This document shows, piece after piece, positions 44,170-53,439 of a stretch of DNA of 64,000 nt. Location: the NCBI GenBank assembly GCA_965205845.1, contig CBDBIG010000001.1:25378-89377 (forward strand), written 5' to 3'. The position numbers and the translations under genes were made by a program. The DNA is from CBDBIG01 sp965205845 [NCBI: bacterium]. Its GTDB lineage: Bacteria > SAR324. The notes beneath the pieces were generated by a model. The model had not been told where the DNA came from and ran no database searches. It worked only from the letters and a program-made list of their open reading frames with translations. The stretch's first letter is position 1; each line of letters opens with the position of its first letter.

Positions 44170-44213
44170 AAGTGAACGATAGCACGCTTGCCTTAGGTGT
44201 AAAGCGGGTGGAT

Positions 44214-46202
44214 TTAGTTGGATAGAGGCGTGCGCGAATTGCCCAAATACCCTTGGGCTACAATTTCAATATTGCCGTTTTTGCGCATATTAGCAATCAC
44301 AGATTGTATGGTAGCCTCTTTAAGTACATTTTCGAGCCCGCGCAACAGGTCTGCTTGCACTTTGTCGTCCAAGGCTTTGGCGGGAATGCGTTTTTCAAAC
44401 CACAGTATGTAGCTTCGCTGGGATGCACCTTTACCTTCGGTTACAAAGACCACGGGTGCTTGTTTCGACAACCCGAACGCCGCTTTTTGTACCTCGTTTG
44501 CGGGGCCAATCGAGGGGATTTCCTGCTGGGAGGCATTAAATTGAGTATTCCGAATTTGAAGACCTTGTTGGCGTATTTTATTTTGCAGCATGTCGACATC
44601 GTTGGCGTATTTCAATACCCAGTCTTGTACGGTTTGGCGGGCTTTGCTCGCGCGTGCTGCAAACTGTAACTGCTTCACCAGCTTAGGCTGGGCGGTCTTC
44701 AGCCCTTCTTTACGCACAGGTGTATAACCAACCAGTTCGTATACCACATGCCCTTGTACAGGGTTGCGCTGCCAAAGGCCTGTGGCACCTATTTTTTTTG
44801 TTTTTAACAGGGGCATCAGCGCTTGGGTGGGGCCTAACTTAGGCGGAATATCATGGGTGCTAAACAAGGCACTCTCCTCGACAGGGCGATTGTATTGCTT
44901 GGCCAATGCTTGTAGAGAGGAGGCGTTTTTGGCGGTGTTAGCATCTGTTGACTTGCCCTTGGCGGGTGTGGGAGCGGCCTGGAGCACCTTTTGAAGATCA
45001 CGCAAGGCAGAGCGCAATTTTCTTTCTGCACGACGTTCATTCAACGTGTTTTCAATCTGCTTTTTTACCTCGGTAAAAGGCTTCACGCGAGCCACTTGGC
45101 GGTCTTCTAACTTGATTAAATGCAAGCCCTGGCTACTGCGCACCACATCGCTTACGTGTCCTTTTTGAAGGGCGAACGCCGCCTGTGCCACGGGTGGCAA
45201 AATGTCTTCGCGACTCACAAAGCCCGAATCCCCATCGTGGTTTTTGGCCCGCCCCTGGGAGTATTTACGTGCGAGGGCTGCAAAGTCTTGGTTTTTGTTT
45301 TTCTTTAAAACCCCCGCCGCCAGTTCCATTTTTTCCACGGCGCCGATTTGCTCCGCTGCATTGGCACTGGCCAGCAAGGGAACAAACACTTGGCGAAAGC
45401 GTATTTTTTCGGGATCGGTAAATTCTTGTTCAAGATGACGCGTGTAATAGCGCTTTAGCACAGCCTCTTTGAGGCGCTCTTTAGATTGTACGTCCCCTAT
45501 GCCAAGGGTGAAAAAGCGAATTTTGGCCTTTGCAGGGAGCTGCAAGGTATGCCCCCCTTTTTGGTAAGCCTCTTGAATGGCCTTTTTGCTGGGAAAAGGG
45601 GCGGGGGTAAATTTTTGAGGATCGACAAAAGCATATTTAATGCGCACTTCCTCGCGTTGCGTGCGGTGCAAGGCTTGCACCTCAAAAGGGTCAACCACCA
45701 CACCGCCCTGCAGGCGTACGTGCAGTTTTTCTACCTGCATATCTGTGCGTAAACGCGCTTCGTAGTCGGTAGGGCTGAGGTTATTTTGCTTTAGCACCGC
45801 CTGGTATTGCGCAAAATCAAAACCGCCGCCTTGTTGAAAGGCAGATACACTGTGGACGCGCCGCGTCAATTCTTCATCGCTCACCAAGATGCGTTGCTTG
45901 GCCGCGTATTGTTGGAGCAAGCGATTGGTAATCATGCGGTTTAGCAGGTTTTCGCGCAGGTGAAACCGCTCTGCCAGTTGCTCTGCCTTTTCCCCTACCC
46001 TGCTCCTCAAGTTTTCAATCTCTCGCGTGTACAAATTTAAAAAATCGGCAGCTAAAATCTCCTCCCCATTGACACGCGCCACAACCTCTTTGTCTGCACT
46101 AAAGGTGCCTATTCCAAAAGTGGCCACAAACGTTAAGGCAATCACAACCAGCAAGCCTTTCATTACCCAAGAACCCATTAAAGAGCGCATTTCCGTAATC
46201 AT
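44214..46202 (-). CDS. ppiD: PpiD-type periplasmic folding chaperone/peptidyl-prolyl isomerase
   Basis: Inner-membrane anchored chaperone at the exit of the Sec translocon. 662 aa. N-terminal membrane anchor (GLLVVIALTFVATFGIGTF), SurA-N-like chaperone domain (VVARVNGEEILAADFLNLY, LLNRMITNRLLQQYAAKQRI), a parvulin domain (RKYSQGRAKNHDGDSGFVSR, VRSSQGLHLIKLEDRQ) and a second degenerate parvulin-like region to the end. Start ATG 46202, with AGAAGG upstream. Confidence 0.9.
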   Translation of the reverse strand: MITEMRSLMGSWVMKGLLVVIALTFVATFGIGTFSADKEVVARVNGEEILAADFLNLYTREIENLRSRVGEKAEQLAERFHLRENLLNRMITNRLLQQYAAKQRILVSDEELTRRVHSVSAFQQGGGFDFAQYQAVLKQNNLSPTDYEARLRTDMQVEKLHVRLQGGVVVDPFEVQALHRTQREEVRIKYAFVDPQKFTPAPFPSKKAIQEAYQKGGHTLQLPAKAKIRFFTLGIGDVQSKERLKEAVLKRYYTRHLEQEFTDPEKIRFRQVFVPLLASANAAEQIGAVEKMELAAGVLKKNKNQDFAALARKYSQGRAKNHDGDSGFVSREDILPPVAQAAFALQKGHVSDVVRSSQGLHLIKLEDRQVARVKPFTEVKKQIENTLNERRAERKLRSALRDLQKVLQAAPTPAKGKSTDANTAKNASSLQALAKQYNRPVEESALFSTHDIPPKLGPTQALMPLLKTKKIGATGLWQRNPVQGHVVYELVGYTPVRKEGLKTAQPKLVKQLQFAARASKARQTVQDWVLKYANDVDMLQNKIRQQGLQIRNTQFNASQQEIPSIGPANEVQKAAFGLSKQAPVVFVTEGKGASQRSYILWFEKRIPAKALDDKVQADLLRGLENVLKEATIQSVIANMRKNGNIEIVAQGYLGNSRTPLSN

Positions 46203-47356
46203 AAAGAGCCTTCTTGTCCGTTTGAGGTAATTTCAATCGTCAAAGGGTGGTTGTTAGGGGGCGATCACCCATGACATCTATGCAACACGCAGCGTAAAAC
46301 CCTCCACACGGACATTCTACCTAAAAACGGGCGCAACACAAGGATTTGCAAGGATGTAGGCAAAATATATTTTAGTTTGCGTGCATCCAACCGTTACCTA
46401 ATCTCAAAGGAGGCGTGGATCGCTCCAGAGTAAACGCTTTCTTCTAACTTCCTTGCAAAACAACATGGCGAATGCAAAGGGTACACGCAATAAGGTGCGC
46501 CTTTTAACGTAGAACACGCCACAGGCAGCCCATGCTGCCCTTTTTTGAAAAACCTTGATTTTAAAACCTGCTGGGCTGGCACAATCGGCGAAATTGAACC
46601 CGCCAACAGGCTGAAATAACAAGGGCACAAAAAAGGAACCGTTCTACTGTGTGCATTCGCTTTGTTTTGCGCGAAGGACTTTTTATTCGCTACGATAGCC
46701 CTCTTCCATAGGTTTGTAAAACACACGCTTTTGAAGGTGGCATGAAGATTCCTTATGCTTAGAAAATGATCCCTATGCTGATAGAATTAGACCTACCTTC
46801 GACACAATCCCAAGCATTCCCAGGCCTGCCCCCAACAGAACAAAAAAAACGGCAGCCAGCCGATTTTGATGCCCTTGTGAGCCAAGCCGTACAAAGTGCC
46901 GTGTGGCATCTGGATAGAGAGGTTGCAAATGAATCATCGAAAACCCCCAGCCTACCCCAGCATTTTTCCCGTAAATGTACGGTTGAACCCGCCATGCCAA
47001 ACCAAATAGACCTCACCTGGTAGAATGGTTTGGTGTGTATCGCTGGAAGCAGAAGGCTGTTTGAGTGCCAAGAACAAGGCATTTTGCTGGCCGTGCCCCC
47101 CAGGGGTTGCATGCCGTAAGTTTTAGCGATATCGCCGCACCATATCGCAGGGCGTGTTTTAGACGTGAGGCATGTTTCAAAAAAAACCAATCCTGGGTGG
47201 ACTCCCCTTGGGGTACCTGGATCTTTAAGTAAGGAAGTGGGGTTGCTTAGAGCACCATTTAACATTCGGGTTTGTTGTGGCTTGCTATACGCTGGGATAC
47301 AGTGCTTTACGTTTTCCTTGATCTTGCTTCTCATAAGATTATAAAGATCCCTTCTC
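46203..47356. other. Long region without a confident gene
   Basis: No recognised gene on either strand. The most plausible frame is plus-strand 46766-47023 (MIPMLIELDLPSTQSQAFPG, then QKKRQPADFDALVSQAVQSA), 85 aa, with no ribosome-binding site and no family; I leave it uncalled. Confidence 0.45.
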
Positions 47357-47680
47357 ATGAACCCCATCGTATTAGAACGCTTCTTAAATCGGATGGAAGC
47401 ACATTCGATCCGCTTGCTGTTAGAACATCATGGTTTTCGCGTGAGTGTTGAAGAACCCGCTTTATTAGGTGCCTTGGGTGAAGTGCCCTTTGTCGAACTC
47501 CCTTTTAAATTGCTGTTGCACACACCTTCGCAACTTAAGGCTGCACGTACCTTGCTCAAAAAGCATGCGCAAGGAAACTTGCAAGGGGTTCGTGGTGTGG
47601 TATGGACCTGCCCACAATGTCAAGAAAGCCATGACCCAGAATTTGCATCGTGCTGGAATTGCGGTGCCAACAAGCCATAA
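47357..47680 (+). CDS. DUF2007-type putative signal-transducing protein with C-terminal zinc ribbon
   Basis: 107 aa. N-terminal DUF2007-like ferredoxin-fold segment (RMEAHSIRLLLEHHGFRVSV, VPFVELPFKLLLHTPSQLKA), then a short zinc ribbon CPQC...CWNC at the C-terminus. DUF2007 resembles the PII/GlnK-associated small domain; its function is not known. Confidence 0.7.
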   Translation: MNPIVLERFLNRMEAHSIRLLLEHHGFRVSVEEPALLGALGEVPFVELPFKLLLHTPSQLKAARTLLKKHAQGNLQGVRGVVWTCPQCQESHDPEFASCWNCGANKP

Positions 47681-47987
47681 TTGATTTTGGAGCTACCTCC
47701 AGATACCCCCCTTTGCGGGAGGAATAAAGGGAGTGGTGAAGGCATTTGCTCGAAGTTTCAAAAACGACGGTTAGCACCATAGGTAAACCACCTTAGGACA
47801 ACGCAAAAATGCGGCGGTATGCCCCGTGCAGGACGCAACCCAGCACGCTCAGGGTGCCTGTGCCGCGTGTACCTCGAAAAAAATGAACCATGGTAGTGCT
47901 AAAGAGAAGGCGTTTTGCTACAGTGAGGGATGGTTAGCAGAAGGCGTAGGGGTTTGTGAACACATTTAAAAAGGACTTGCGTGGGGT
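47681..47987. other. Intergenic region before miaB
   Basis: Nothing recognised. Confidence 0.5.
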
Positions 47988-49313
47988 ATGCGAAAGGTGT
48001 TTTTCCAGACCTATGGTTGCCAAATGAATCTTTATGATTCGCAGAAAATGCAAGAACAACTGGTAGAGCATCAATATCAACCTGTGGGTAGCCCTGAAGA
48101 AGCGGATTTGATTATTGTGAACACCTGTGCCATTCGTGAAAAATCCGAGCACAAAGTGTTTAGTGTGTTAGGGCGGTTTCAAGGTTTAAAGGCGCAAAAC
48201 TCGGCACTCCGCCTTGGGGTCAGCGGATGCGTAGCCCAGCAACACGGTGCAAATATTTTTCGTAAGGCCCAGCAGGTCGATTTGGTGTTTGGACCAGATG
48301 CGGCCTTTACACTGCCGGATATGCTACAGGAGGTCGACAGTGGCAAACGCGTATTACGCACCCAATGGAAGCCTGCCACCAAAGGTTATATCGACAACTT
48401 TGCCCCGCAAACAAACCCTTTAAACTTTAACAATGCCCTTAGGATGAGTGCCCATTTGGCCATTACCAAAGGCTGTAACAACCATTGCAGTTTTTGTGTG
48501 GTGCCCATGACGCGCGGCAAGGAGTTTAGCCGTACTGCCGACAACATCATGAGTGAGGCCACGTGCTTGGTAGAACAAGGGGTAAAAGAAATTACCGTGT
48601 TGGGGCAAAATGTCAATTCTTATCGCGCAGGCAATGTCAACTTTGTGGGATTGCTCGAGCGTTTAAGCACCCTTAAAGGCTTGGAGCGTATTCGCTATAC
48701 CTCTTCACACCCAAAAGATTTTCAAGAAGCCCTCGCCAAAGCGCATGGGCGCTTGCCCAAATTGTGTGAGCATTTGCATCTACCAGTGCAAAGCGGTGCC
48801 ACGCGTATTTTGAAAGCCATGCGCCGTAACCATACCCGAGAAAATTACCTGCAAAAAATCGCTCTCGCCAAACGGCATTGCCCCAGGATCGCCATTTCGA
48901 CGGACATTATTGTGGGTTTTCCGGGGGAGAGCGAAGAAGAATTTTCCCAAACCCTCTCCTTAATGCAAGAGGTAGGTTTTGATCATGTGTATGCCTTTAA
49001 ATATTCTGTGCGCAACGACACCCAAGCTGCCAGCCTTCCAGACCAAATTTCCGAAGAGGTGAAGGCACGGCGCCTCGATGAACTGCTCGAACTACACCAG
49101 CACATTCTCACCCAGCGCAATACCCAACTGCTAGGTAGCGTGCAACAGGTATTGGTCGAAAGGCCCCATCCTGCCCGAATAAGTGCGGTGGTAGGACGTA
49201 GCCGCGGGCATAAATCGGTGATGGTTGTCGATTGCAACGCACCCGCAGGCAGCCTACTTGCGGTTAAAATTCATGCCTTGCGCAAGTTCTCCCTCGTTGG
49301 CAGCCTGAATTAA
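47988..49313 (+). CDS. miaB: tRNA-2-methylthio-N6-dimethylallyladenosine synthase MiaB
   Basis: Radical-SAM methylthiotransferase modifying A37 of tRNAs. 441 aa. N-terminal UPF0004 domain with the auxiliary-cluster cysteines (QTYGCQMN, VNTCAIREK, GVSGCVAQ), the radical-SAM cluster ITKGCNNHCSFCVVP (CxxxCxxC), then LPVQSGATRILKAMRR, IIVGFPGESEEEF and a C-terminal TRAM domain. Start ATG 47988; the mature N-terminus MRKVFFQTYGCQMN is typical. Confidence 0.95.
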   Translation: MRKVFFQTYGCQMNLYDSQKMQEQLVEHQYQPVGSPEEADLIIVNTCAIREKSEHKVFSVLGRFQGLKAQNSALRLGVSGCVAQQHGANIFRKAQQVDLVFGPDAAFTLPDMLQEVDSGKRVLRTQWKPATKGYIDNFAPQTNPLNFNNALRMSAHLAITKGCNNHCSFCVVPMTRGKEFSRTADNIMSEATCLVEQGVKEITVLGQNVNSYRAGNVNFVGLLERLSTLKGLERIRYTSSHPKDFQEALAKAHGRLPKLCEHLHLPVQSGATRILKAMRRNHTRENYLQKIALAKRHCPRIAISTDIIVGFPGESEEEFSQTLSLMQEVGFDHVYAFKYSVRNDTQAASLPDQISEEVKARRLDELLELHQHILTQRNTQLLGSVQQVLVERPHPARISAVVGRSRGHKSVMVVDCNAPAGSLLAVKIHALRKFSLVGSLN

Positions 49314-49471
49314 TTTTTGGCTCTTAGCTCAGCAAAGCTGAGTTTTTGCGTGGATAGCGTGGCAGCGTTTTGAGCTTGTTGCAACGCAATCCTACTTTCC
49401 TTGAGGTGTAAGCAGGAGGTGTATTTGGGCAGGCCATAGCAAGGCCACAGAAGGTCACGCCTACACAAAAA

Positions 49472-49502
49472 AGGGAATTATATACTTTACACCGGAAATA
49501 TA
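49472..49502 (+). repeat. Left terminal inverted repeat of the IS1595 element
   Basis: Begins AGGGAATTATATACTTTACA and ends CCGGAAATATA; exact complement of 51731-51761. Confidence 0.95.
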
Positions 49503-49880
49503 TTGCCCGTAATCGGCGTAAGTGGCACAGCACGGGAAAATATACGTGGTTTTAATTTGTTAAGAAAATTACCGTAGTTTTCAGTATTGGCAATTAAGCA
49601 CTCGTTCAGACCCGCGATGTCGCCTTCGGCAATCTTTCGGGATACCCCTGCCGCTTCATCAGACAAAGTTATCAGATAGCTTTCAGCTATTGCGGTACAC
49701 TTGTCGCAATGCAATTCCTTCAAGGTCAGCTTGCTTATACCGTTCGCGTAACGATACCTTCATTGACAGCACAACCGGTCGCTTTGGCGTTATAGCAGAC
49801 CACATCAAAGTCGGCGTTAGGTACATGAGCAAATCTTGCTTGATAGTAAAACGGACTAGTCTGTTCCCGCGCTAGTGTTT
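49487..49880 (-). pseudogene. Restriction endonuclease-like remnant, N-terminally truncated and frameshifted
   Basis: Three pieces in three frames: QTSPFYYQARFAHVPNADFD, VVCYNAKATGCAVNEG (about 49735-49870); MKVSLRERYKQADLEGIALR, QVYRNS (49683-49764); and ESYLITLSDEAAGVSRKIAE, IAGLNECLIANTENYGNFLN (49487-49690). Joined they give about 130 residues resembling the C-terminal part of a type II restriction enzyme, as expected beside a cognate methyltransferase; the family call is inference. The stop codon of the last piece (PITGNIFPV, then TAA) lies inside the left terminal repeat. Confidence 0.5.
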
Positions 49881-50766
49881 CACAAACACAAGTTCGCAGT
49901 AGATTTCCCCACTCCTGCCGCCGATGATTTCGTCAATTTCAGTCCGCATTCTTTGTTTATCCGCGCTATCGTTAAACTGCAATAATCTGATTCCTGTTCA
50001 ATGCCCAATGCCATACGCCCAAGACCAACCGCCTCAATCATGGTTGTACCACTGCCAACGAAAGGGTCAAGCACCGTATCTCCAGGGATAAGACAGTGGT
50101 TTAATACATCTTGATGGCAATTCGCGAGGGATAAGGTGCTTCATGCCCTATTCGTTTCGCACTTTCTCCATTAAAAGTCCACACGCCCAAAACCCAGTCC
50201 TTAAACTCTTGTGCACTGATGTCGCTTTTTCCTTGCCGTTCCCGCTTCCAGTCACCTTTGTATAGGATGATAATGGTTTCAACGGGTGCGATGATGTGCG
50301 GTGCGCTGGCAGATTTCCAGCTACCCCAAGCAGTGCGCCGACTTATATTGCCTTCGTTCCATACAACTGTGGCATGGTACTTCCACCCTGCGGCGAGCGC
50401 GGCGGTGGTGATGTCCGCGCTCAATGGTTGTTTGCCGTTCTTGTTTTTGTCCAGCGATACATTAACGCATAACCGGCCGGTCGGTCGTGTCCAATGGAAA
50501 CAGTTTTCAAGCCATTTTCGAGAAAATTTCAAATAATCCGTATAGCTCAATTCATCACCAGCAGTGCTACCGTTATATGCTTTGCTCAAATTATATGGGG
50601 GGCTAGTAACAATCAAATCTGCTACGCCACCTTTCAGTGTGTTACGCATAGTGGTATCGCCTTGAATCAATCGATGTTCACAAGGCGACAATTCGGCGGC
50701 ATTCGGTCGGTACTCCATGATGCGGTCTATCCCAAAATCCAATTGGGCTTGTGTTAAGCCGCTCAT
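49872..50766 (-). pseudogene. Type II DNA methyltransferase (beta class, N4/N6), frameshifted
   Basis: Amino-methyltransferase that would protect host DNA. The first frame (50766-50101, 221 aa) has motif IV TSPPYN followed by target-recognition sequence (WKYHATVVWNEGNISRRTAW) and ends PSRIAIKMY. A frame change near 50100 continues with motif I: GDTVLDPFVGSGTTMIEAVG, then GIEQESDY; another change gives SADKQRMRTEIDEIIGGRSG and ends at 49872. Motif IV before motif I defines the beta class. The AdoMet-binding motif is out of frame, so the gene is probably dead unless a frameshift is programmed. Confidence 0.8.
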
Positions 50767-50823
50767 TGGGTTAATTCAGTATAAGTCAACTCGCTTGTCC
50801 TATCTGCGTTCATCAACAGGCTT

Positions 50824-51702
50824 TCAAGCCGGGCAGGCTGTATCAATTTTGCAATTCCCCTCGTTCAGCCGGAAAGTAAATTCATCTACATAGCGGTGTA
50901 AATGCTTAACGCTCCAGTTATGATATACTCCATTGTAGCCTCGTTTCAACACTTCCCAGACGCTTTGCTCTATACCGTTGGTATGCGCCATACCGTTCAC
51001 ATATTCCTTTGCGCTGTGATTGACTGTGCCATGACTATATGCGGTATGTAGCCGGTTATACGCTGGATGTTCGTCCGTACAAACCGTAGAACCAAACTCA
51101 ACCGTTTTCCCTACTTCGGCGTTTATGGTACCGATATCTGTTCTAGTGATGGGCTTTGCCGTAGTCCTACCCCCGCGCTCCCTCATGCCAATAACTGCCT
51201 GTTTCCCACTACCACCTTGTGAACCCGGTGTTTTCTTGTGGTTATGTTTATTGGCTTCCTTGCCACCAATATAGGTCTCGTCTATCTCTACAATGCCTCG
51301 CAACTGCTCCATGTCCCCGCCACAAGCCAATCTCAACCGATGGAGAATGAACCATGCCGTCTTTTGAGAAACGCCGATTTCCTTTGATAATTGCAAGCTG
51401 GAAACGCCCTTCCTGCTAGTCATCAATAGATAGATAACATAAATCCACTTATTGAGTTTAACGTGTGATTTTTCAAATACCGTCCCAGTGCGAACGCTGA
51501 AATGCGCTCTGCAAGCCCTACAATCGTAAAAGCCATTTCTCGCTTTACGCACATAGATATTTCTGCTTTTGCAGTGTGGACAAACAATGCCATCATGCCA
51601 GCGTATTTTTTCCAGATGATTCCTCGCACTTGTATGGTCGGGAAAAATTTGAAATAATTGGTATGTACTAATAGTATTATTTTTCACGGATAATCTCCAC
51701 AT
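50824..51702 (-). CDS. IS1595-family (ISXO2-like) transposase
   Basis: 292 aa from the ATG at 51702 (MWRLSVKNNTISTYQLFQIF); a TTG at 51711 (then KPM) is also possible. N-terminal zinc ribbon (CPHCKSRNIYV, YDCRACRAHF), HTH (SSLQLSKEIGVSQKTAWFIL), then the DDE-type ISXO2 domain: EIDETYIGGKEANKH, VCTDEHPAY and the ERxNG-like end GIEQSVWEVLKRGYNGVYHN. Intact. Its start region is covered by a perfect hairpin. Confidence 0.93.
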   Translation of the reverse strand: MWRLSVKNNTISTYQLFQIFPDHTSARNHLEKIRWHDGIVCPHCKSRNIYVRKARNGFYDCRACRAHFSVRTGTVFEKSHVKLNKWIYVIYLLMTSRKGVSSLQLSKEIGVSQKTAWFILHRLRLACGGDMEQLRGIVEIDETYIGGKEANKHNHKKTPGSQGGSGKQAVIGMRERGGRTTAKPITRTDIGTINAEVGKTVEFGSTVCTDEHPAYNRLHTAYSHGTVNHSAKEYVNGMAHTNGIEQSVWEVLKRGYNGVYHNWSVKHLHRYVDEFTFRLNEGNCKIDTACPA

Positions 51703-51723
51703 TGGCTTCAATGTGGAGATTAT
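51690..51723. promoter_or_regulatory. Perfect 14-bp hairpin over the transposase start codon
   Basis: ATAATCTCCACATT (51690-51703), loop GGCTTC, AATGTGGAGATTAT (51710-51723). Both candidate start codons (51702 ATG, 51711 TTG) lie in it, so in RNA the start would be buried. Such structures limit transposase translation from read-through transcripts in other IS families. Confidence 0.7.
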
Positions 51724-51730
51724 ACCGGAT

Positions 51731-51761
51731 TATATTTCCGGTGTAAAGTATATAATTCCCT
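51731..51761 (-). repeat. Right terminal inverted repeat of the IS1595 element
   Basis: Exact reverse complement of 49472-49502 over 31 bp; the next inner and outer bases do not match, which sets the repeat length. Confidence 0.95.
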
Positions 51762-51915
51762 AAATTATTTACCCGAACTTGAACGGATAAGGAGCCGACG
51801 CCATCTCAAATAAGGCAATCCTTTCAATGCGTTTTGAGGCGGGTTAACGTTAGGGAGGGTCGAGGTTGCCTGGTTTACGAACAAAATATGCCTTTCGTGT
51901 ATAAATCCCGATTTT

Positions 51916-53055
51916 TTAAGTGGAGTGAATGCTAAGCCGCGCGTTTTGACGCTGGAGGATGCTTCCTGGCCCGTCAAGCGTCCAATGGAGCTTGTTTTGC
52001 TGCAGTAGATTTAAGGTATTTTGCATTTGCTTATGCCCCCAGGTGCGCTGGGTATGGTGTTGAATCCAACGATGAATTACGACAGACTGCAAAAAAGGCG
52101 GCAAGGCGAGTATCGGTTGAACGCAAAGGGTGTTTTGCTGGGTATTTAAGGTGGATCGGTCGGTTTTTGTGAAAGGGGTTTGACGGGTTGCCTTTATCGG
52201 TTGAACGCAAAGGGTGTTTTGCTGGGTATTTAAGGTGGATCGGTCGGTTTTTGTGAAAGGGGTTTGACGGGTTGCCTTTTGGGGATTGGTGGCTGCCTGC
52301 AACGCTTGCTCGACCCATGCATTAAGGGAGTTTGCTTGTTGAGCGGTTTGCAACAAGCGTTTACGCCACACTTTACCAAGCAGGCTATCTAGTTGCGGAA
52401 TGGTACGGTGGCGCAGGCGATTGCGCGCATAACTTAGGGTGGCGTTGCTGGGGTCTTCCAGCCACGGCTGTTGCAGTTGCTGAAGGTAGTTTGTAATATT
52501 GGCGCGGGATATATGCAGCAATGGGCGAAAAAAAATCCCATTTTGCGCTGCAACACCTTGCCACGTACTTAAATGCACACCCCGTTGCCATTGAAAAAGC
52601 AAGGTTTCAATTTGGTCATCTTGGTGGTGGGCAAGGGCAACGCCCGTTGCGCCAAGGGTTTGCGCCATTAGGTGATATTCATGAATGCGCCAGGTGCGTG
52701 CTGCAGCTTGCAAACCAGGGCGAGGCCCTTTGCCAGATGGATTAAGGGGGGTTTTAGCCTTTATCGCCAAATTGCTCGCTTTGCGTACATAAAAAGGCAC
52801 ATCCAAAGCGCGTGTTTGCTGCGCCACCCATGCGGCCTCTTCGGGGCATTCGGGGCGTAGACCATGATTGAAGTGCAATACGCACAACTGCCAAGCCAAT
52901 TTTGAGCGCAAAGCGTTCAAAATCCGCAAAAGTGCTATCGAATCTCTGCCGCCACTCACGGCAACCAACACCTTGCTGGCGGGTGGTGGCCATTTGGTGC
53001 GGCGCAATGTAGAAAGCACATCACGCTCTAAAAAATACAACCCCCGCCTTGGCAT
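51916..53055 (-). CDS. tilS: tRNA(Ile)-lysidine synthetase
   Basis: Modifies C34 of tRNA-Ile(CAU) to lysidine with ATP. 379 aa. PP-loop SGGRDS at about residues 34-39, then HFNHGLR, LAHHQDDQIETLLFQW and RPLLHISRANITNYL, all TilS signatures. The C-terminal half is shorter than usual and contains a perfect in-frame tandem duplication of 28 residues (KATRQTPFTKTDRSTLNTQQ..., encoded by 52112-52279). An essential enzyme in most bacteria, so the duplication must be tolerated. Confidence 0.9.
   Translation of the reverse strand: MPRRGLYFLERDVLSTLRRTKWPPPASKVLVAVSGGRDSIALLRILNALRSKLAWQLCVLHFNHGLRPECPEEAAWVAQQTRALDVPFYVRKASNLAIKAKTPLNPSGKGPRPGLQAAARTWRIHEYHLMAQTLGATGVALAHHQDDQIETLLFQWQRGVHLSTWQGVAAQNGIFFRPLLHISRANITNYLQQLQQPWLEDPSNATLSYARNRLRHRTIPQLDSLLGKVWRKRLLQTAQQANSLNAWVEQALQAATNPQKATRQTPFTKTDRSTLNTQQNTLCVQPIKATRQTPFTKTDRSTLNTQQNTLCVQPILALPPFLQSVVIHRWIQHHTQRTWGHKQMQNTLNLLQQNKLHWTLDGPGSILQRQNARLSIHST
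52112..52279. repeat. 84-bp perfect tandem duplication inside tilS
   Basis: Copies 52112-52195 and 52196-52279 are identical; 84 bp keeps the frame and duplicates 28 residues of TilS. Confidence 0.95.
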
Positions 53056-53439
53056 ACACCATGTGTCCTATGCTAAAAAACGAACCTTTACTTGATATCT
53101 TTCATTATACGCAAGGTCTTTTGCCGATGCCGCCTTACAAGCACTTACCAACTGCCATGCAAAGCCTTTGGGCGCCAAAGTTAGGTGGTGTAGAATTTTA
53201 CAGCACACGTTCCCATCACGTTTTTAAGGGCTTGTGTCCTCTTATTCAAGCACGTTTTTTATGGGCCGAGGTTTTTTTGACGGCAACGGCACTTGCTTTG
53301 TGCTAAAAAACAAACGGTTCAAATGGGTGTAGAATCCCTTCTCTCCCCTTAAAAAGTCTGATGCCATATTTTTATACTGCCCTGTTTACACCCCAAAAAA
53401 AGCCTCGAGGCTACTCTTGCGTTTTTTAAATGGTGGGTT
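53056..53439. other. Intergenic region between tilS and the RND pump
   Basis: A plus-strand frame (53073-53306: MLKNEPLLDIFHYTQGLLPM...) is open but matches nothing I know, and is left uncalled. Nothing else recognised. Confidence 0.4.

Larger units (their letters stand above)
49472..51761 (-). mobile_element. IS1595-family element carrying a restriction-modification module
   Basis: About 2.29 kb bounded by perfect 31-bp terminal inverted repeats (49472-49502 and 51731-51761). Order from the right end: transposase (50824-51702), adenine/cytosine methyltransferase (frameshifted), restriction endonuclease remnant (frameshifted), all on the minus strand. The flanks show no target-site duplication I can see. 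Because the cargo genes lie between the repeats, the whole unit should have moved as one; the cargo is now decayed, but the transposase frame is intact. Confidence 0.85.

Noticed and set aside
46759-47367. 202-codon minus-strand frame in the gap between ppiD and the DUF2007 gene
   Set aside because: Residue composition is poor (many Cys, Trp, Pro and Arg with no helices), no ribosome-binding site, no family.
49872-50766. Programmed frameshifting in the methyltransferase
   Set aside because: No slippery heptamer is evident at the break near 50100, and a second break follows; decay is simpler.
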